From Beverwykella pulmonaria (lineage: Eukaryota > Ascomycota > Dothideomycetes > Pleosporales > Melanommataceae), in the NCBI GenBank assembly GCA_001599595.1, contig BCHH01000003.1, positions 937,403 to 1,001,402 on the forward strand: 64,000 nt of DNA. The letters run 5' to 3'. Every line of letters begins with the position of its first letter. The stretch's first letter is position 1. Position numbers and translations under genes: made by a program. The notes beneath the pieces were generated by a model. It ran no database searches. It had not been told where the DNA came from and saw only the letters and a program-made list of their open reading frames with translations. Shown here in pieces: positions 33,331 to 45,200 of the stretch.

Positions 33331-36300
33331 GTTCAATGAAGAAGAAAAATGTTACTCAGGATATAATGAAAGAGGGCGACTCAACGAGCTGTGAGGAATC
33401 TGGATGTGAAGCGCCATGGCTCTTAAATACATCGTTGTACCATTCCAAGGTGATTTTCTTGGACTGTTGGAGATGAGCCAGCAGTATTATCGGCCCCATC
33501 CGTCGTCGTCATGTCATGAAGCTGTATACCTACATCTGGTTAAATTCATGTCCGTCTCACACCGAAAAGCATCCGTGCAGAGGCTCAAATCTTGTTAGCT
33601 TCAGATTGGCGACCGGTTGTTGCTGCTGCCAATCCTTCCAAGAATTGTGGCGTATTTAATGCTAAATCCTTTCTTGAATGGGAGGCTGTGATGTAGTGTT
33701 GCGATAGGCTTAGGGCCAGTGGAAAGTGGCAGTGAGACTTGGCCAGCCTTCGGACCGCTTTGGGATTAGCGTCTTATGTGATCTTCGAGTGCTGCCTGGA
33801 TGTTCAACGTCAACTCGAATCTCCTTCAGCCCCATTTTATTCATTATAGACTGATATACGAAGGAGTGAGAATCGAATGTGGGATTATACCCGCAGATCT
33901 CCCAGGACGCAAACACTCGCTTTGGCAAACGTAGCAGCACTGTGCAGGACGAGATCGCTTTCTTTGGCTATGTGCCGGTACCTGTTCCGATATTCCTTAC
34001 TAGATATTATGAAGGTCTTTCAGAATCTCTTTAGAACACTTTTGTTAAAATTAGCAATGCTAGAATATCCCAACTTCTTCCCTACGGCTCTCACTTGAAA
34101 AACTGCCCCGTCAGAAACGTCCTAAGGTCCTGCACATCACCGACTTCTACCTTTCGAAGGAATTTTAAGCAAAGATGGAATCTGTTATTAGTTGATATAA
34201 TGCTATGGGGTGTTATGACTCTAAACACTACATAATTGATGACAAAATTCTGCCATGAGCTACAAGGCGTTTGAGCTGAACTACCACAGGGCCGTAACCC
34301 GCTAATCATAGGCACACCAGCCCCTACTCGGGTATTTTATTGAATCTTGGACCAGTCTGCAGTTACCTTTCAAAATCACCTCTTGGTGTCTTGTCCAACA
34401 ATTTTTCTCGCTCACATCTTCCAATTGCAACATCAACCCATTCGAATGAATCTATACTACAGAAACAACGAAGTGATTATTGCGGTGGAGTAAAGGTGTG
34501 TGATATAGAAATATCACAAGGGTAGGAGGGCGACTTGCAGCCATGCGATGTCCGAAGCAGCAATGTACTGATGGAGGAGGGATGGTGAGGATCAATGTGA
34601 GATTTAGCAGTAGACTGTTTCAATTTCGTTGTATCTAGCTACCAAACCAAATGAAAGAAGAAGGTGTGATGAAAAGCAGAAAAAACATTCGTGGTCTCGT
34701 TGTGGTTCAGTTGATGGTGATTACTCTCGTGAATTGTAGTCCCTCCATGTGTTCAATGGGTGTGGTGTTCGGATGCCCATATATATGCCGCGTTGATTGA
34801 TGACGAAGCAAGCAGCTGACAGAGAAACCAAGGCCCGTTCCCTGCACCATGCACCCAAGCCTTCAACCCGTTCCAGTGGTGGATTTCAGCAAAGTAGCTC
34901 TTCGCTACGGCGCATTATATATGTCTCAATTGAGCCTCAGCGTCTCTTAGTCTCAATTAAGTCCAACCACGTGAATCACTCTATCAAATCATATCCAGCG
35001 AATCATCCCGAAAAGAGATATATACTCCGCTCGTAGCTCAACTCAGGCGTGAAGATCGCATCAAGAACCTACGAGACTGTAGGGATGGAAACGCACGGCT
35101 CATCTAAATTTTGAGAAGCGGAAAGTTATGTGAGTATCTGTGACTACGAATCTCACAATATTGGCGGTGAAGAAGAGAAGGATGTCGAGGCGCTTCGAAA
35201 ATAGTTTGAATACCTTCGATTCAGATATACAATTTCAAGTGATTTTCTTGGAGCTGGACTCAATAGAGAAGCTATCGACGTTGGTCATAACCCTTTTCGG
35301 TATAGGACTCTAGGCCATATGGACTATGTATTACTCAACACTATCCTAAAAGCATTCTAATGAGTCTCGGAGCGAGGTAGAATTATCCCAGAAAAGTCAT
35401 GGATCTTGCATGGGGCTCTTTAAATCTTTACTCCGTGTTCAATGGAATTATTCCCTCCTCTAAGATGGTACCCGAAGAAGGTATAATGATGTTTGCGTTC
35501 TGACGCTGGATCTTAACCCACGTCACTCCTGTCAAGCTCAACGATAGCACCATTTTCACATGCCTCGAAGAACTACTTCCAGTCCAAATTACGACACCAT
35601 GGCGTGGAATCTCACTCTTATAGGCGTTTGAGGGGTCATTTGAATCCAGGTACACACACGAACTTCGAAATATCCGAGGTAGAACATCAGTCTGGACCCG
35701 AGAGAGCAGTGGCACACACTTCGTGACAAGATTGATGCTCAGTTATTCACTCTTATCGAGCTACCGGCTTTTGTGAAGCACGATTTCAAATTACAGGATC
35801 CACGTCGTTTTGAGCCTTTAAATTTGTGGTATACTCTCAGCAGATCAAGAAGTCACAGTATGCAGAAACAAGAATGTGGGCCAGATTAAGTTGATCAGCT
35901 CGGAAAAAATTATCGAGATGGCAAAGCAGAATATCAACGAAAATAAGAGCAATACCCCATCAGCAACTCTCGCGCCCGTCTCTATTGCTGTGTCTCGCTA
36001 GCGTCTTCTATTTACGGCATGAAAATTCAGCATATCAACCATCCAGTCGTTCTATCAAGGCGTTTTTGATAATCACAGTTGACCTGCTAGCAGCGACTTT
36101 CCCGCTTTGGAACGCTGCCTCACTCTTCCTCACATTCCGCAATTACTGAGTGGGGAAACGAATTACGAAAATCACGAGCCTCAACATTCAAGAAGTTTGA
36201 ACATATTGAGAAGCTACTAACTGTAGATAGATATGACCAGCAGTTGGGCTTGTCGTGCGTTTTCGGGATGGACAATAGAAAACTCAAATACCTATAAATC

Positions 36301-37297
36301 ATTGCTCGAATATTGTTGCTTCATTCAAAATAGAAATCTGAGTGTAACGCTCGTTAAATATACAGGGTTATGCCATGTGGGCTTTTTTTAAGTTCTTATA
36401 CTATCTCTTAAGTTACAATTTCAACAGGACATGCGCTGCCATGCTGACCCCAGTTTTCGTACAGGATCTGAATCTCATCTTCGCATCTTAGATGACGCTT
36501 CCGTTTATTGTTCCTTTTCTAAGTAGATAAGATGGAGATAATGCCTTCCTGCTTAGCTCACTTCGAGTGTAAATGAGCTTGAGTAGGAAATGCTCACACA
36601 CCTGGACAAAACACAACAACTGAAAACGCCTCCGGCATCATGCTTCTCTAAGGTCGATTGTAGCTAAGGCCGTCTACAATTAGGGCCTAAGTTTAACGGC
36701 ATAGAGAGATATTACGTCCTCAAAGTTTTTTATCCATATCTACTTGCTAAGGGTACGGGCCGCGCAATGTTGGACATCCCTGGGTATACTAAATTGAGCA
36801 ATGAGATCTTTTCAAAGATGGTGGCGAACAAGTAGTGTGATAATTGGCTGATAGGCTTCCTTGTGACCTGCGTAGCCTTTGGAGCTACGCTATTTCTATT
36901 GGCTATTCTGGTTATTGCACTACGGTCTTATTATTGGTAATTGTGCGACCTTGTGTTCTCTTATCCTGGTCAATACGAGGAAGAATCTCGGATCATCCAC
37001 TAAGCTGTCACTTGCCACCTCCATCTAAGCGCTGCAATAAAACACAATAAAAGAGCACCCTACCTAGTACCAAACTCAAAATTTTCACTCTGCTATTTCA
37101 TAGCTTAATTTTGAATGCGAAATACGATAGAGGGATACGAGCATAGTGCTTGTAGCTGACCATGAGATTGTATAACGCGGAGAGTTAGATTCTACAAGCT
37201 CGAGTATAAGAATGGTGTTGGTTCGCTAGGCCCAGGAATTCTAGAGCATTTCTCCAAACCTAAATCTTTGTTTTGCCTCAACCCTCTTTGGTCCAAT
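33331..37297. other. Gene-poor AT-rich stretch 33331-37297
   Basis: Nearly 4 kb with only short frames. The left end is the promoter region of the peptidase gene, the right end leads to a small secreted protein. A 40-bp sequence at 36815-36854 recurs at 39510-39549. The composition (many TA, AT and AAT words) and lack of long frames suggest old, degraded repeats, perhaps after repeat-induced point mutation (inference). No gene can be supported. Confidence 0.5.
36815..36854 (+). repeat. 40-bp dispersed repeat, copy 1
   Basis: AAGATGGTGGCGAACAAGTA followed by GTGTGATAATTGGCTGATAG. Same orientation as 39510-39549, with three differences at the right end. Probably the end of a lost mobile element. 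Confidence 0.6.
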
Positions 37298-37751
37298 ATG
37301 AAGCTACAACTCTCCATGATCGCCCTCCTCTTCGCGGTTGCCTCTACAGCAACCCCAATGGCTGATGCCGACTCCGGCGCCATGCCAGCAAACCTGGAGA
37401 AGCGCGGTGAAACCTGCGATATTCTGGGAGATAATGTCAATTGCCGTGCTGGCCCGGGCACCAGCTACAAAGTCATTACAACTTTCGATCACGATCGTCA
37501 CATTTACTTCGGATGTTACAGGGTTGGAGAGAGTATTAATGGGAACGAGTAGGAACCATTCCATGCATTCGGATGCATTGTAGGGAGTGATCAGCAGCTA
37601 ATGGCATCTCAGTGCCTGGGACTACTCCACCGGATGGCAATGTTATACCTCTGCCAGATACACCGGAGCAAACTGCAACAAACGTAAGCTGAATTCTGAA
37701 CTATGATAGCCTAGGTGCTGATAGAGTATAGAAACATTGCCAAAGTGTTGA
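37298..37751 (+). CDS. Small secreted Cys-rich protein with SH3-like fold
   Basis: Exons 37298-37548, 37613-37683 and 37732-37751 give 113 residues. The start MKLQLSMIALLFAVASTATP is a clear signal peptide. NLEKR at about residue 32 is a Kex2-type propeptide site. The mature part begins GETCDILGDNVNCRAGPGTS, a bacterial-type SH3 (SH3b) opening, and continues through GCYRVGES, WDYSTGWQCY and GANCNK. The last exon, behind a good GTAAGC donor and GCTGAT branch, adds TLPKC and brings the mature cysteines to six, an even number for disulfides. Length, secretion, cysteine count and its setting in repeat-rich DNA are typical of candidate effectors or cell-wall binding proteins. Confidence 0.75.
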
Positions 37752-38989
37752 GCAGCCACAGCTGTGGTTTAAGCATAAGCCTAGCAGGCGTGTGATACTG
37801 GTTGTTATCTTTATCAGCCTCTAACTGTCCCTTTAGTTAATATAATGGATTGTCACTGTGGAACTACATGTAACTACATTCACTTACGGTATGGACAAAC
37901 CTCTCTGTCCAACTGAGTGGCACAATATATCACAATAAATTTGATAGGTTGGTAATTAGAAATATTAAAATCAAAACAGCACACTCCAACAAGATCTAAA
38001 CTATGATTTGCAGAGTAATAGCGGGAGGAAAATGTGTGAGAATTGGGGCTGCAATTCTTTATTAAGCTTATCCTTAGCATGCTTACCCATATACGCACTG
38101 TGCGACACGCCAGATGTTATTAAACAAAAATCCTGAGCCAATCGCGATTAAAATAAGACCTTAATTAAATATTCACGACTCCAATTTGATTAAACTATTA
38201 GCAATACAAGTGTGGGCCTTTGTATTGAAAACTCGTATTCGCCTGTACCTGAATCAAAAATTTTACGGTGCTTTATAATATATCCCTTGACTGTCTAGCA
38301 AGTAAAGGGTTTAGAGTTCAAATCTATCTATATCCAAGAGATGACAGTGTTTGAGGAGAGAGGCAGCTAATTCCGGCGCGGTTAATACACGCTTCCGCCC
38401 GCACCCACAGCCCTTCAGTCTAATGGCCCGATTTTAACAGACGTGGTTATCTAAAAACGGCTGAGGTGATACTACTCATTATACCGCCATGGGGTCCGAA
38501 ATACTAGGAATGTACAACATACTCTCCAAAGGCTTGGGTATCGTGATCCAGTTTTCATAAGATACTCTCCAGTAACACATGTTACTGTTGCTGGGAAAGT
38601 GGCCGTTGGGAGGTAGGTGAAAACACTTCATCCTGGTGTTTGGGCGTGGACGAAAACTAATATCGGCACGAGCCAAAGCTTTAAATAAACCTTGACAAAT
38701 TTGAGAAGTAATTGGTGTACTGGGGCTGCTCCGCAGCACTCTGCTTGATCATATTGGCCCTAACTCCGGCCAAAGTTAACAGTTAAACTGCACCCCCTTC
38801 CAATGCATTATTAAACCTCCCTGTATTATAACGTTGCCTGCTTACTATGATGCCTAGTCCGCTGCAATTGCTCTAGTTGGTGAGTTGTCTGCAGGTTACA
38901 ACAGAGTTGAACACTGAGGGAATAGTTTGTGGACACTAGAGCAGAGGAATAGGTGAAGATTTGATTCTTCCTAATCAGACACCGATGTG
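37752..38989. other. Gene-poor AT-rich stretch 37752-38989
   Basis: 1.2 kb of AT-rich DNA with short frames only. A tRNA-like B-box word (GAGTTCAAATC at 38325) is present but no tRNA cloverleaf is found. Nothing supported. Confidence 0.4.
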
Positions 38990-39210
38990 CTAGAAGATAA
39001 GTAGTGTGCGCAGAGCTAGTTGTAGTAAATACAGATGCTTCTCTTTAACTTTGTACATATATAGAAAGAGAGTAGAGAGTCATCTCTTGCCAAGCGGTTC
39101 CTATGTCGATGCATGTTGTTAGGATTATAATTATCTTGGAGCCCCAAAAGGCGATTGGATTAGCGGCTTCGTTCACAGACTCCGAAGGGCAAACAAAAAG
39201 CAAGACAAAA
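38990..39210 (-). repeat. Tail shared by the two 5S loci, copy B
   Basis: Sequence downstream of the intact 5S gene on the minus strand. About 137 bp next to the 5S are identical to 31030-31166; further out (39073 to about 38990) the match is partial. Confidence 0.8.
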
Positions 39211-39329
39211 ACATACAACAGCAGGGATTCGCCAATGGTCACCCACTTGACTACTAGTCCGCCGGTATCATGCTTATGTAAGGCTGAGCGGACGGGAAGC
39301 CCAATTTTCATGATCCTATGGTCGTATGT
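39211..39329 (-). rRNA. 5S ribosomal RNA gene, intact
   Basis: 119 nt that follow the filamentous-ascomycete 5S pattern: ACATACGACCATA start, GGGCTTCCCGTCCGCTCAGC core, GTAGTCAAGTGGGTGACCAT internal promoter side and TTGTATGT end, followed by T-runs as terminator. Helix II can form (ATCATG with CATGAT), and helix IV shows a matching CAA/TTG pair, so changes against usual fungal 5S are compensatory. 5S genes are dispersed, not in the rDNA unit, in this group. It is the empty-site twin of the transposon-split copy at 29504-31029. Confidence 0.88.
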
Positions 39330-39769
39330 GGAAAGGATGTTTTCGAAGTTAATATATCTATAGTAATGGCATGGTGGTCTGCAATCAAGGAACTGCTATT
39401 TATTTTCATAAATCTATTGCCTCTTAGCCATACTTACATAGTCTAAGTACGGATTACTTCATTTTTTTACATCCTTAGGCACACCAAATCTAGCACTGAG
39501 GTGTCTTCTAAGATGGTGGCGAACAAGTAGTGTGATAGTTGGCTGTTAGACGTACGTTTGGTGTGCATGCCAAGTATCACACCACAACCTGATGCCCAGC
39601 TGTCAAATGCGTTTTGAGCATCTTGATCTAGCCACTAGACATAAGCTTGAGTATGACTAAAAGTTCGGGAGAACATATATTCACAGGTTCATTGCCATTA
39701 ACACAATGAGCTTAATCATCGAAATACTGACCCTCATCTCAACCATCCGTAACAACATTTAACCGAACA
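39330..39769. other. Intergenic 39330-39769
   Basis: AT-rich sequence upstream of the 5S gene, with a 40-bp repeat at 39510-39549. No gene. Confidence 0.4.
39510..39549 (+). repeat. 40-bp dispersed repeat, copy 2
   Basis: Matches 36815-36854 in the same orientation. It is flanked by ACACCAAATCTAG and TTTGGTGTGC words, a possible imperfect inverted pair. Confidence 0.55.
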
Positions 39770-40005
39770 ATGGGCGCCGGTCAATCTACTCCAGTAAGTC
39801 AAAGCCCAACCATATACGAAACATGTCAAAAAAAAAAGATTAACTGTGCTAGATTTGCGATAAAGGATGCCCGCCAGATCGTTACTACTGCCCAAAGCAT
39901 AAAGAGTGGCTTGATAGCCTCCCAGAATCGGACACTCGATCACCGAAGTACTTATCTTGGGCGGGAAAGGGCTATTCCTTCATGCAGAGTCAACAAGGGA
40001 AATAG
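39770..40005 (+). CDS. 58-residue protein with a myristoylation-type N-terminus
   Basis: Exons 39770-39793 and 39853-40005. The 59-bp intron has a GTAAGT donor, a GATTAAC branch and a GTGCTAG acceptor, and keeps phase 0. The first exon encodes MGAGQSTP, which fits an N-myristoylation signal (Gly2, Ser6). The second begins ICDKGCPPDRYYCPKHKEW, with three Cys and one His that could bind a metal or form disulfides. The unspliced frame also reads through, so the splice is not proven. No family is recognised. It sits isolated in the gene-poor region. Confidence 0.4.
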
Positions 40006-41048
40006 GCAGGATAATCTAAGAGATACATATCAGTGTATTGAATAATATGGTCTGGGTTTCGGGTAGTCTTCTCTTGCAGTTTGAGCCCGCAAGCGTGTAG
40101 CTGGTGCGGTTCGGCCGTTCTCCCTGCTAGTGGTGGCGAATTTGAAGTATTTTGTGTTTTAATCATCTATTCTAAACATCGCTCACATCACTGTTCCTAA
40201 TATGTCGTTGCTGATATCCGGCTGCTAAGTGCATGCTGTTAAAAAGACAATACAAAAATTTACTTCACACAACAGCTTAAATTGCCTACTAAAGACCGGA
40301 AAAATTGCTAAACCAACCGTAGGCAACAGTAGACTTCGTTATCTCGCATTTGAAAACACCTCTTAAGAATTACTTCTCAATTCTAGCACAAACACCAACG
40401 TTCTACAATCTGTCCATTTCTGTTGTAGCTACGATGCCGTTCATTTTAATAAGTCAAGATAGAAAGAGAATTGGGTTGGTAGAAGTGGCTTGGATATAAC
40501 AACGGAGTCGTTCCCGTAAAGCATTACGTCACCCGCGTCCCATGAAAGTTTGACTCCAGCTTTAGACGACTTGAAAATCGATACCGACGACACTCCTTGC
40601 ACAAGGAAACGGTTGTGAGAATCGAAAGAGGTTTTAGGGCTTTTAATACTGTGAGGCAGACAACACTTTGATGGGATTAAACTTGGATATGAGGTTATTC
40701 TAGTAGAAAATGCGACCCAGACTACATTAGAGGAAATTAAGGAGACTACGATGTTAAGTTGGAGGGATGGGGTTAATACATTCACGTTATGAACTTGTGA
40801 GAATTCGGATAGCTAACAGACTACAGGTGTGCAAGTAATGAATCTCAGCGACTGGGAGGGAGCGAATCCTACAGGCTTGTGGAGAAGATTATTCATGTAG
40901 GTCTAGAAAAAAGGCACGAGCAAGGTGGTATTAATTTTAGAATATGATGAAAACGTAATTCTGCAAAGCACTACTCTCCACGAAAATTTTACAGTCCTGG
41001 TATTTTACAACAATGAGAAAGACCCAGATCTACCTGCATCACCAGCTT
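40006..41048. other. Gene-poor stretch 40006-41048
   Basis: AT-rich. A minus-strand frame at 40441-40785 (114 codons, MNVLTPSLQL start) has ordinary protein-like composition but no motif, splice context or neighbour to support it. I leave it uncalled. Confidence 0.35.
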
Positions 41049-41564
41049 TCAGTTACGATAGATCGGCGATCCACTACTCCACCCCATCGGCCTGCAACAA
41101 TGCCACGTATCTGTCTCCCCACCACCCTCACGCCCAACCTTCTGATCGACACTCGCATAAACCGTCCAACCCCCCTCCTCAAAGCATTCTAGCGTATCCA
41201 ACAACATATCCCTCGTCTGAATCATCTCATTACCAACTAATCCCCACCCCAACCCACTCAACCTAATGTCATAACATCCATCTATCCTATGCTCTTTACA
41301 TTTAACCTCGGCTTTCCGCCGCCCTAGTCTATCTACAACGCGCATACAGACCTCCCGTGGCGCATCCACGAATCGGATCTTATTTTCAGATGAGAAGGCT
41401 ACGCTGAACCACTCACATTCCGCCGGCGGCGGGCTCTGATGCCGGAATATAAGCTTATTGGTGTCCCCCTGAACTTTACTTATATCCGTACTCACCATCA
41501 ACACCCACCCTTCTTTGCGCAATGCCGCCAATATCCTACACATGAGCCGGCGAGCATAGACCAT
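41049..41564 (-). CDS. Unrecognised fungal protein
   Basis: A frame of 171 residues, MVYARRLMCRILAALRKEGW at the start and WHCCRPMGWSSGSPIYRN at the end. The middle (CEWFSVAFSSENKIRFVDAP, then SGLGWGLVGNEMIQTRDMLL) has the mixed alpha/beta, Trp-rich look of a real soluble protein. The ATG follows a GTAGCAG sequence that could be a splice acceptor, so an upstream exon is possible. The family is unknown to me. It is on the same strand as the large HET-NACHT-ankyrin gene and lies about 0.65 kb beyond its 3' end. Confidence 0.5.
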   Translation of the reverse strand: MVYARRLMCRILAALRKEGWVLMVSTDISKVQGDTNKLIFRHQSPPPAECEWFSVAFSSENKIRFVDAPREVCMRVVDRLGRRKAEVKCKEHRIDGCYDIRLSGLGWGLVGNEMIQTRDMLLDTLECFEEGGWTVYASVDQKVGREGGGETDTWHCCRPMGWSSGSPIYRN

Positions 41565-42213
41565 CTGCTACTAATTCCCTTCTTAACACTGCCTGCGCCA
41601 GTCGCGTGCTATGTCGCAACATGCATCTTCGTCTTCCCGTATTTATGATTAAAAATTGGAGTACATGCTCTCTCATCCATTTTTATGCTGGGAAGTACTT
41701 CCTACCCTCTTTCTAGAAAAATGTGAGCCCAAACATTTGACCTTTCACCACGCCTCCAGTGCCTGAGAAGTTCACCCCATCCCTTCGAATACACCTGTTT
41801 CCTGGCGCCCTATTCAAAATTATTGCAGATACTTTCACGGCGGATTCTTTCCACCTTGCACTTGCGTTGCAGGCTTCTCAACATCGAGCTATTCACACCG
41901 AGACTTGACGCTGGAGTCGCTACGTGGATGGCGACTGCGCACATTTTAGAACTACTGTCTAACCTTTCAGTCACTCGGTAAGCTTTTTAAATTCAATAGC
42001 GGTTCGTGAGGTGAGCAGTGACATCATTACATCACCTATTCCACCTTTCTCCACTCGGTGAGCATCGCTTGCACATCTAAGCTGTCTGTCTCATTTCCTC
42101 ACGATACAATCTAGTGCATCGAAGCCACACTACCCCATTGCTAGCATAGCGAGTTAACTTTCTCTGATATTTACACTTGGGGTTCAAATCTATCTCTATG
42201 TACATGTATTTTC
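41565..42213. other. Intergenic 41565-42213
   Basis: 3' region of the large NLR gene and promoter of the unrecognised gene. It contains CACTCGGTAAGC and CACTCGGTGAGC words about 90 bp apart (41970 and 42053). No gene. Confidence 0.35.
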
Positions 42214-45200
42214 CTACACGGAGGGTCCAGAACATGACTCGACACAATCCCATCCGTGGTTTTTATGTAGATTTTCAAAATAAGGCTTACACATGAAACA
42301 ATAATCGAAGTCTAGACAAGTTTGACAGTGGAAGCGAGGCCCGTAAATATCCTATTCCACATAAGCTTTGTTCAACAACTTCAAGATATCCACTTACATG
42401 ATAACATCCATTGCACCAATATTTACCATGACGTTCACCGTGGAATCTTACATCACTCGCAGAGAATGAATCAGCTCTTGCGCCCAGTAACGACCTACAG
42501 GATTCGGGCAAATCTTCCAACATCTTCCCATTTCCATGGAAGATAGCGACAGAAATAGGGCTCCACTGCCCTTCTGGTAGATCAATAGAGATGGATTCAC
42601 TGCAAAATCCTTCCTGGATTAGTCGCTCAATAACATCAGGATTCCCTGCCCTACAAGCCCAATGAAGGGGGGACCAATGCCCGCTCCTCGATGTAGGCAA
42701 AGGGATTATATCCAGCACTGCGTTGAGAACTGGTAATGAGCATCCTGAAGAAGCAAAATGGAGCAGATTATTCCCATTAGCATCCTCAAGTACAGGATCA
42801 AGACCTAAGCTGATAAGATCTTGGAAGATTTCAATATGTCCACCTCGTGCGGCAAGCTGAAGAAGGGTTCTGTTGTGGGAGTCCACAAGGTATAGATCCG
42901 CATGGTACTGTTCATATGCCAAACGTAATAGATCTGTATAACCATTGTAGGCAAGAGAGTGTAAAAAGGAGCCATGCGGACCACCAAGGCAATTAGCATC
43001 GGCTCCCTTCTCAAGAAGAAGTTTGACCACTTCGAGATGGCCGTTGTTTGATGCTGAGTATACAGGCGTTATACCCTTATCATTGGGAACGACTACATTG
43101 GCTCCCTTTTCGAGAAGAAGCTTGACCACTTCAAGATGGCCGCTGTCTGAAGCTGCGTTCAGGGGTGTCCATCCACTGTTGTTGGCAACTGTTATATCCG
43201 CTCCGTTCTCAAGAAGAAGCTTGACAACTTCGAGATGACCTTTATTTGATGCTGAATACATAGGCATCATACCATGATCGTTGGGAACGGCTACATCAGC
43301 TCCGTTCTCAAGAAGAAGCTTGACTACTTCAAGATGGCCGCTGTCTGAGGCTGCGTTCAGGGGTGTCCACCCACTGTTATTGGCAACTGTTATATCCGAT
43401 CCATTCTGAAGAAGAAGCTTGACAACTTTAAGATGACCTTCATTTGATGCTGAGTACACAGGCATCATACCATTATCATTGGGAACGGCCACATCAGCTC
43501 CGTTCTCAAGAAGAAGCCTGACCACTTCAAGATGGCCGCTGTCTGAGGCTGCGTTCAGGGGCGTCCATCCACTGTTATTGGCAACTGTTATATCCGCTCC
43601 ATTCTGAAGAAGANNNNNNNNNNNNNNNNNNNNNNNNNNNNNNNNNNNNNNNNNNNNNNNNNNNNNNNNNNNNNNNNNNNNNNNNNNNNNNNNNNNNNNN
43701 NNNNNNNNNNNNNNNNNNNNNNNNNNNNNNNNNNNNNNNNNNNNNNNNNNNNNNNNNNNNNNNNNNNNNNNNNNNNNNNNNNNNNNNNNNNNNNNNNNNN
43801 NNNNNNNNNNNNNNNNNNNNNNNNNNNNNNNNNNNNNNNNNNNNNNNNNNNNNNNNNNNNNNNNNNNNNNNNNNNNNNNNNNNNNNNNNNNNNNNNNNNN
43901 NNNNNNNNNNNNNNNNNNNNNNNNNNNNNNNNNNNNNNNNNNNNNNNNNNNNNNNNNNNNNNNNNNNNNNNNNNNNNNNNNNNNNNNNNNNNNNNNNNNN
44001 NNNNNNNNNNNNNNNNNNNNNNNNNNNNNNNNNNNNNNNNNNNNNNNNNNNNNNNNNNNNNNNNNNNNNNNNNNNNNNNNNNNNNNNNNNNNNNNNNNNN
44101 NNNNNNNNNNNNNNNNNNNNNNNNNNNNNNNNNNNNNNNNNNNNNNNNNNNNNNNNNNNNNNNNNNNNNNNNNNNNNNNNNNNNNNNNNNNNNNNNNNNN
44201 NNNNNNNNNNNNNNNNNNNNNNNNNNNNNNNNNNNNNNNNNNNNNNNNNNNNNNNNNNNNNNNNNNNNNNNNNNNNNNNNNNNNNNNNNNNNNNNNNNNN
44301 NNNNNNNNNNNNNNNNNNNNNNNNNNNNNNNNNNNNNNNNNNNNNNNNNNNNNNNNNNNNNNNNNNNNNNNNNNNNNNNNNNNNNNNNNNNNNNNNNNNN
44401 NNNNNNNNNNNNNNAGATGGCCGCTGTCTGAAGCTGCGTTCAGAGGCGTCCATCCACTGTTATTGGCAACTGTTATATCCGCTCCGTTCTCAAGAAGAAG
44501 CTTGACAACTTCAAGATGACCTTTATTTGATGCTGAGTACACAGGCATCATACCATGATTGTTAGGAACGGCCACATTGGCTCTGTTCTCAAGAAGAAGC
44601 TTGACCACTTCAAGATGGCCGCTATCTGAGGCTGCGTTCAGGGGCGTCCATCCACTGTTATTGGCAACTGTTATATCCGCTCCGTTCTCAAGAAGAAGCT
44701 TGACCACTTCAAGATGGCCGTTGTTTGACGCTGAGTATACAGGCGTCGTACTATTATCGTTGGCAACCGTTACATCGGCTCCCTTCTCAAGAAGAAGCTT
44801 GACGACTTCAAGATGGCCGCTGTCCGATGCTGCGTTCAGGGGCGTCCATCCATTATTAGTGGTAACTGTTACATCAGCTCCTTTCTCAAGAAGAAGTTTG
44901 ACGACTTCGAGATGGCCGCTGTCCGATGCTGCGTTCAGGGGCGTCCATCCATTATTAGTGGTAACCGTTAAATCGGCTCCTTTCTCAAGAAGAAGCTTGA
45001 CCACTTCGAGATGGCCGCTGTCTGATGCTGCGTTCAGGGGTGTCCATCCATTATCGTTGGCAACTGTTATATCCGCTCCGTTCTCAAGAAGAAGCTTGAC
45101 CACTTCGAGATGGCCGCTGTCTGAAGCTGCGTTCAGGGGTGTCCACCCACTGTTATTGGCAACTGTTATATCCGCTCCGTTCTCAAGAAGAAGCTTGACC

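Noticed and set aside
38290..38345. Possible tRNA or tRNA-derived element (B-box-like GAGTTCAAATC)
   Set aside because: No matching A-box, acceptor stem or anticodon arm could be folded; a similar word at 42181 is likewise isolated.
40441..40785. 114-codon minus-strand frame
   Set aside because: Composition is protein-like but there is no domain, splice context or supporting neighbour.
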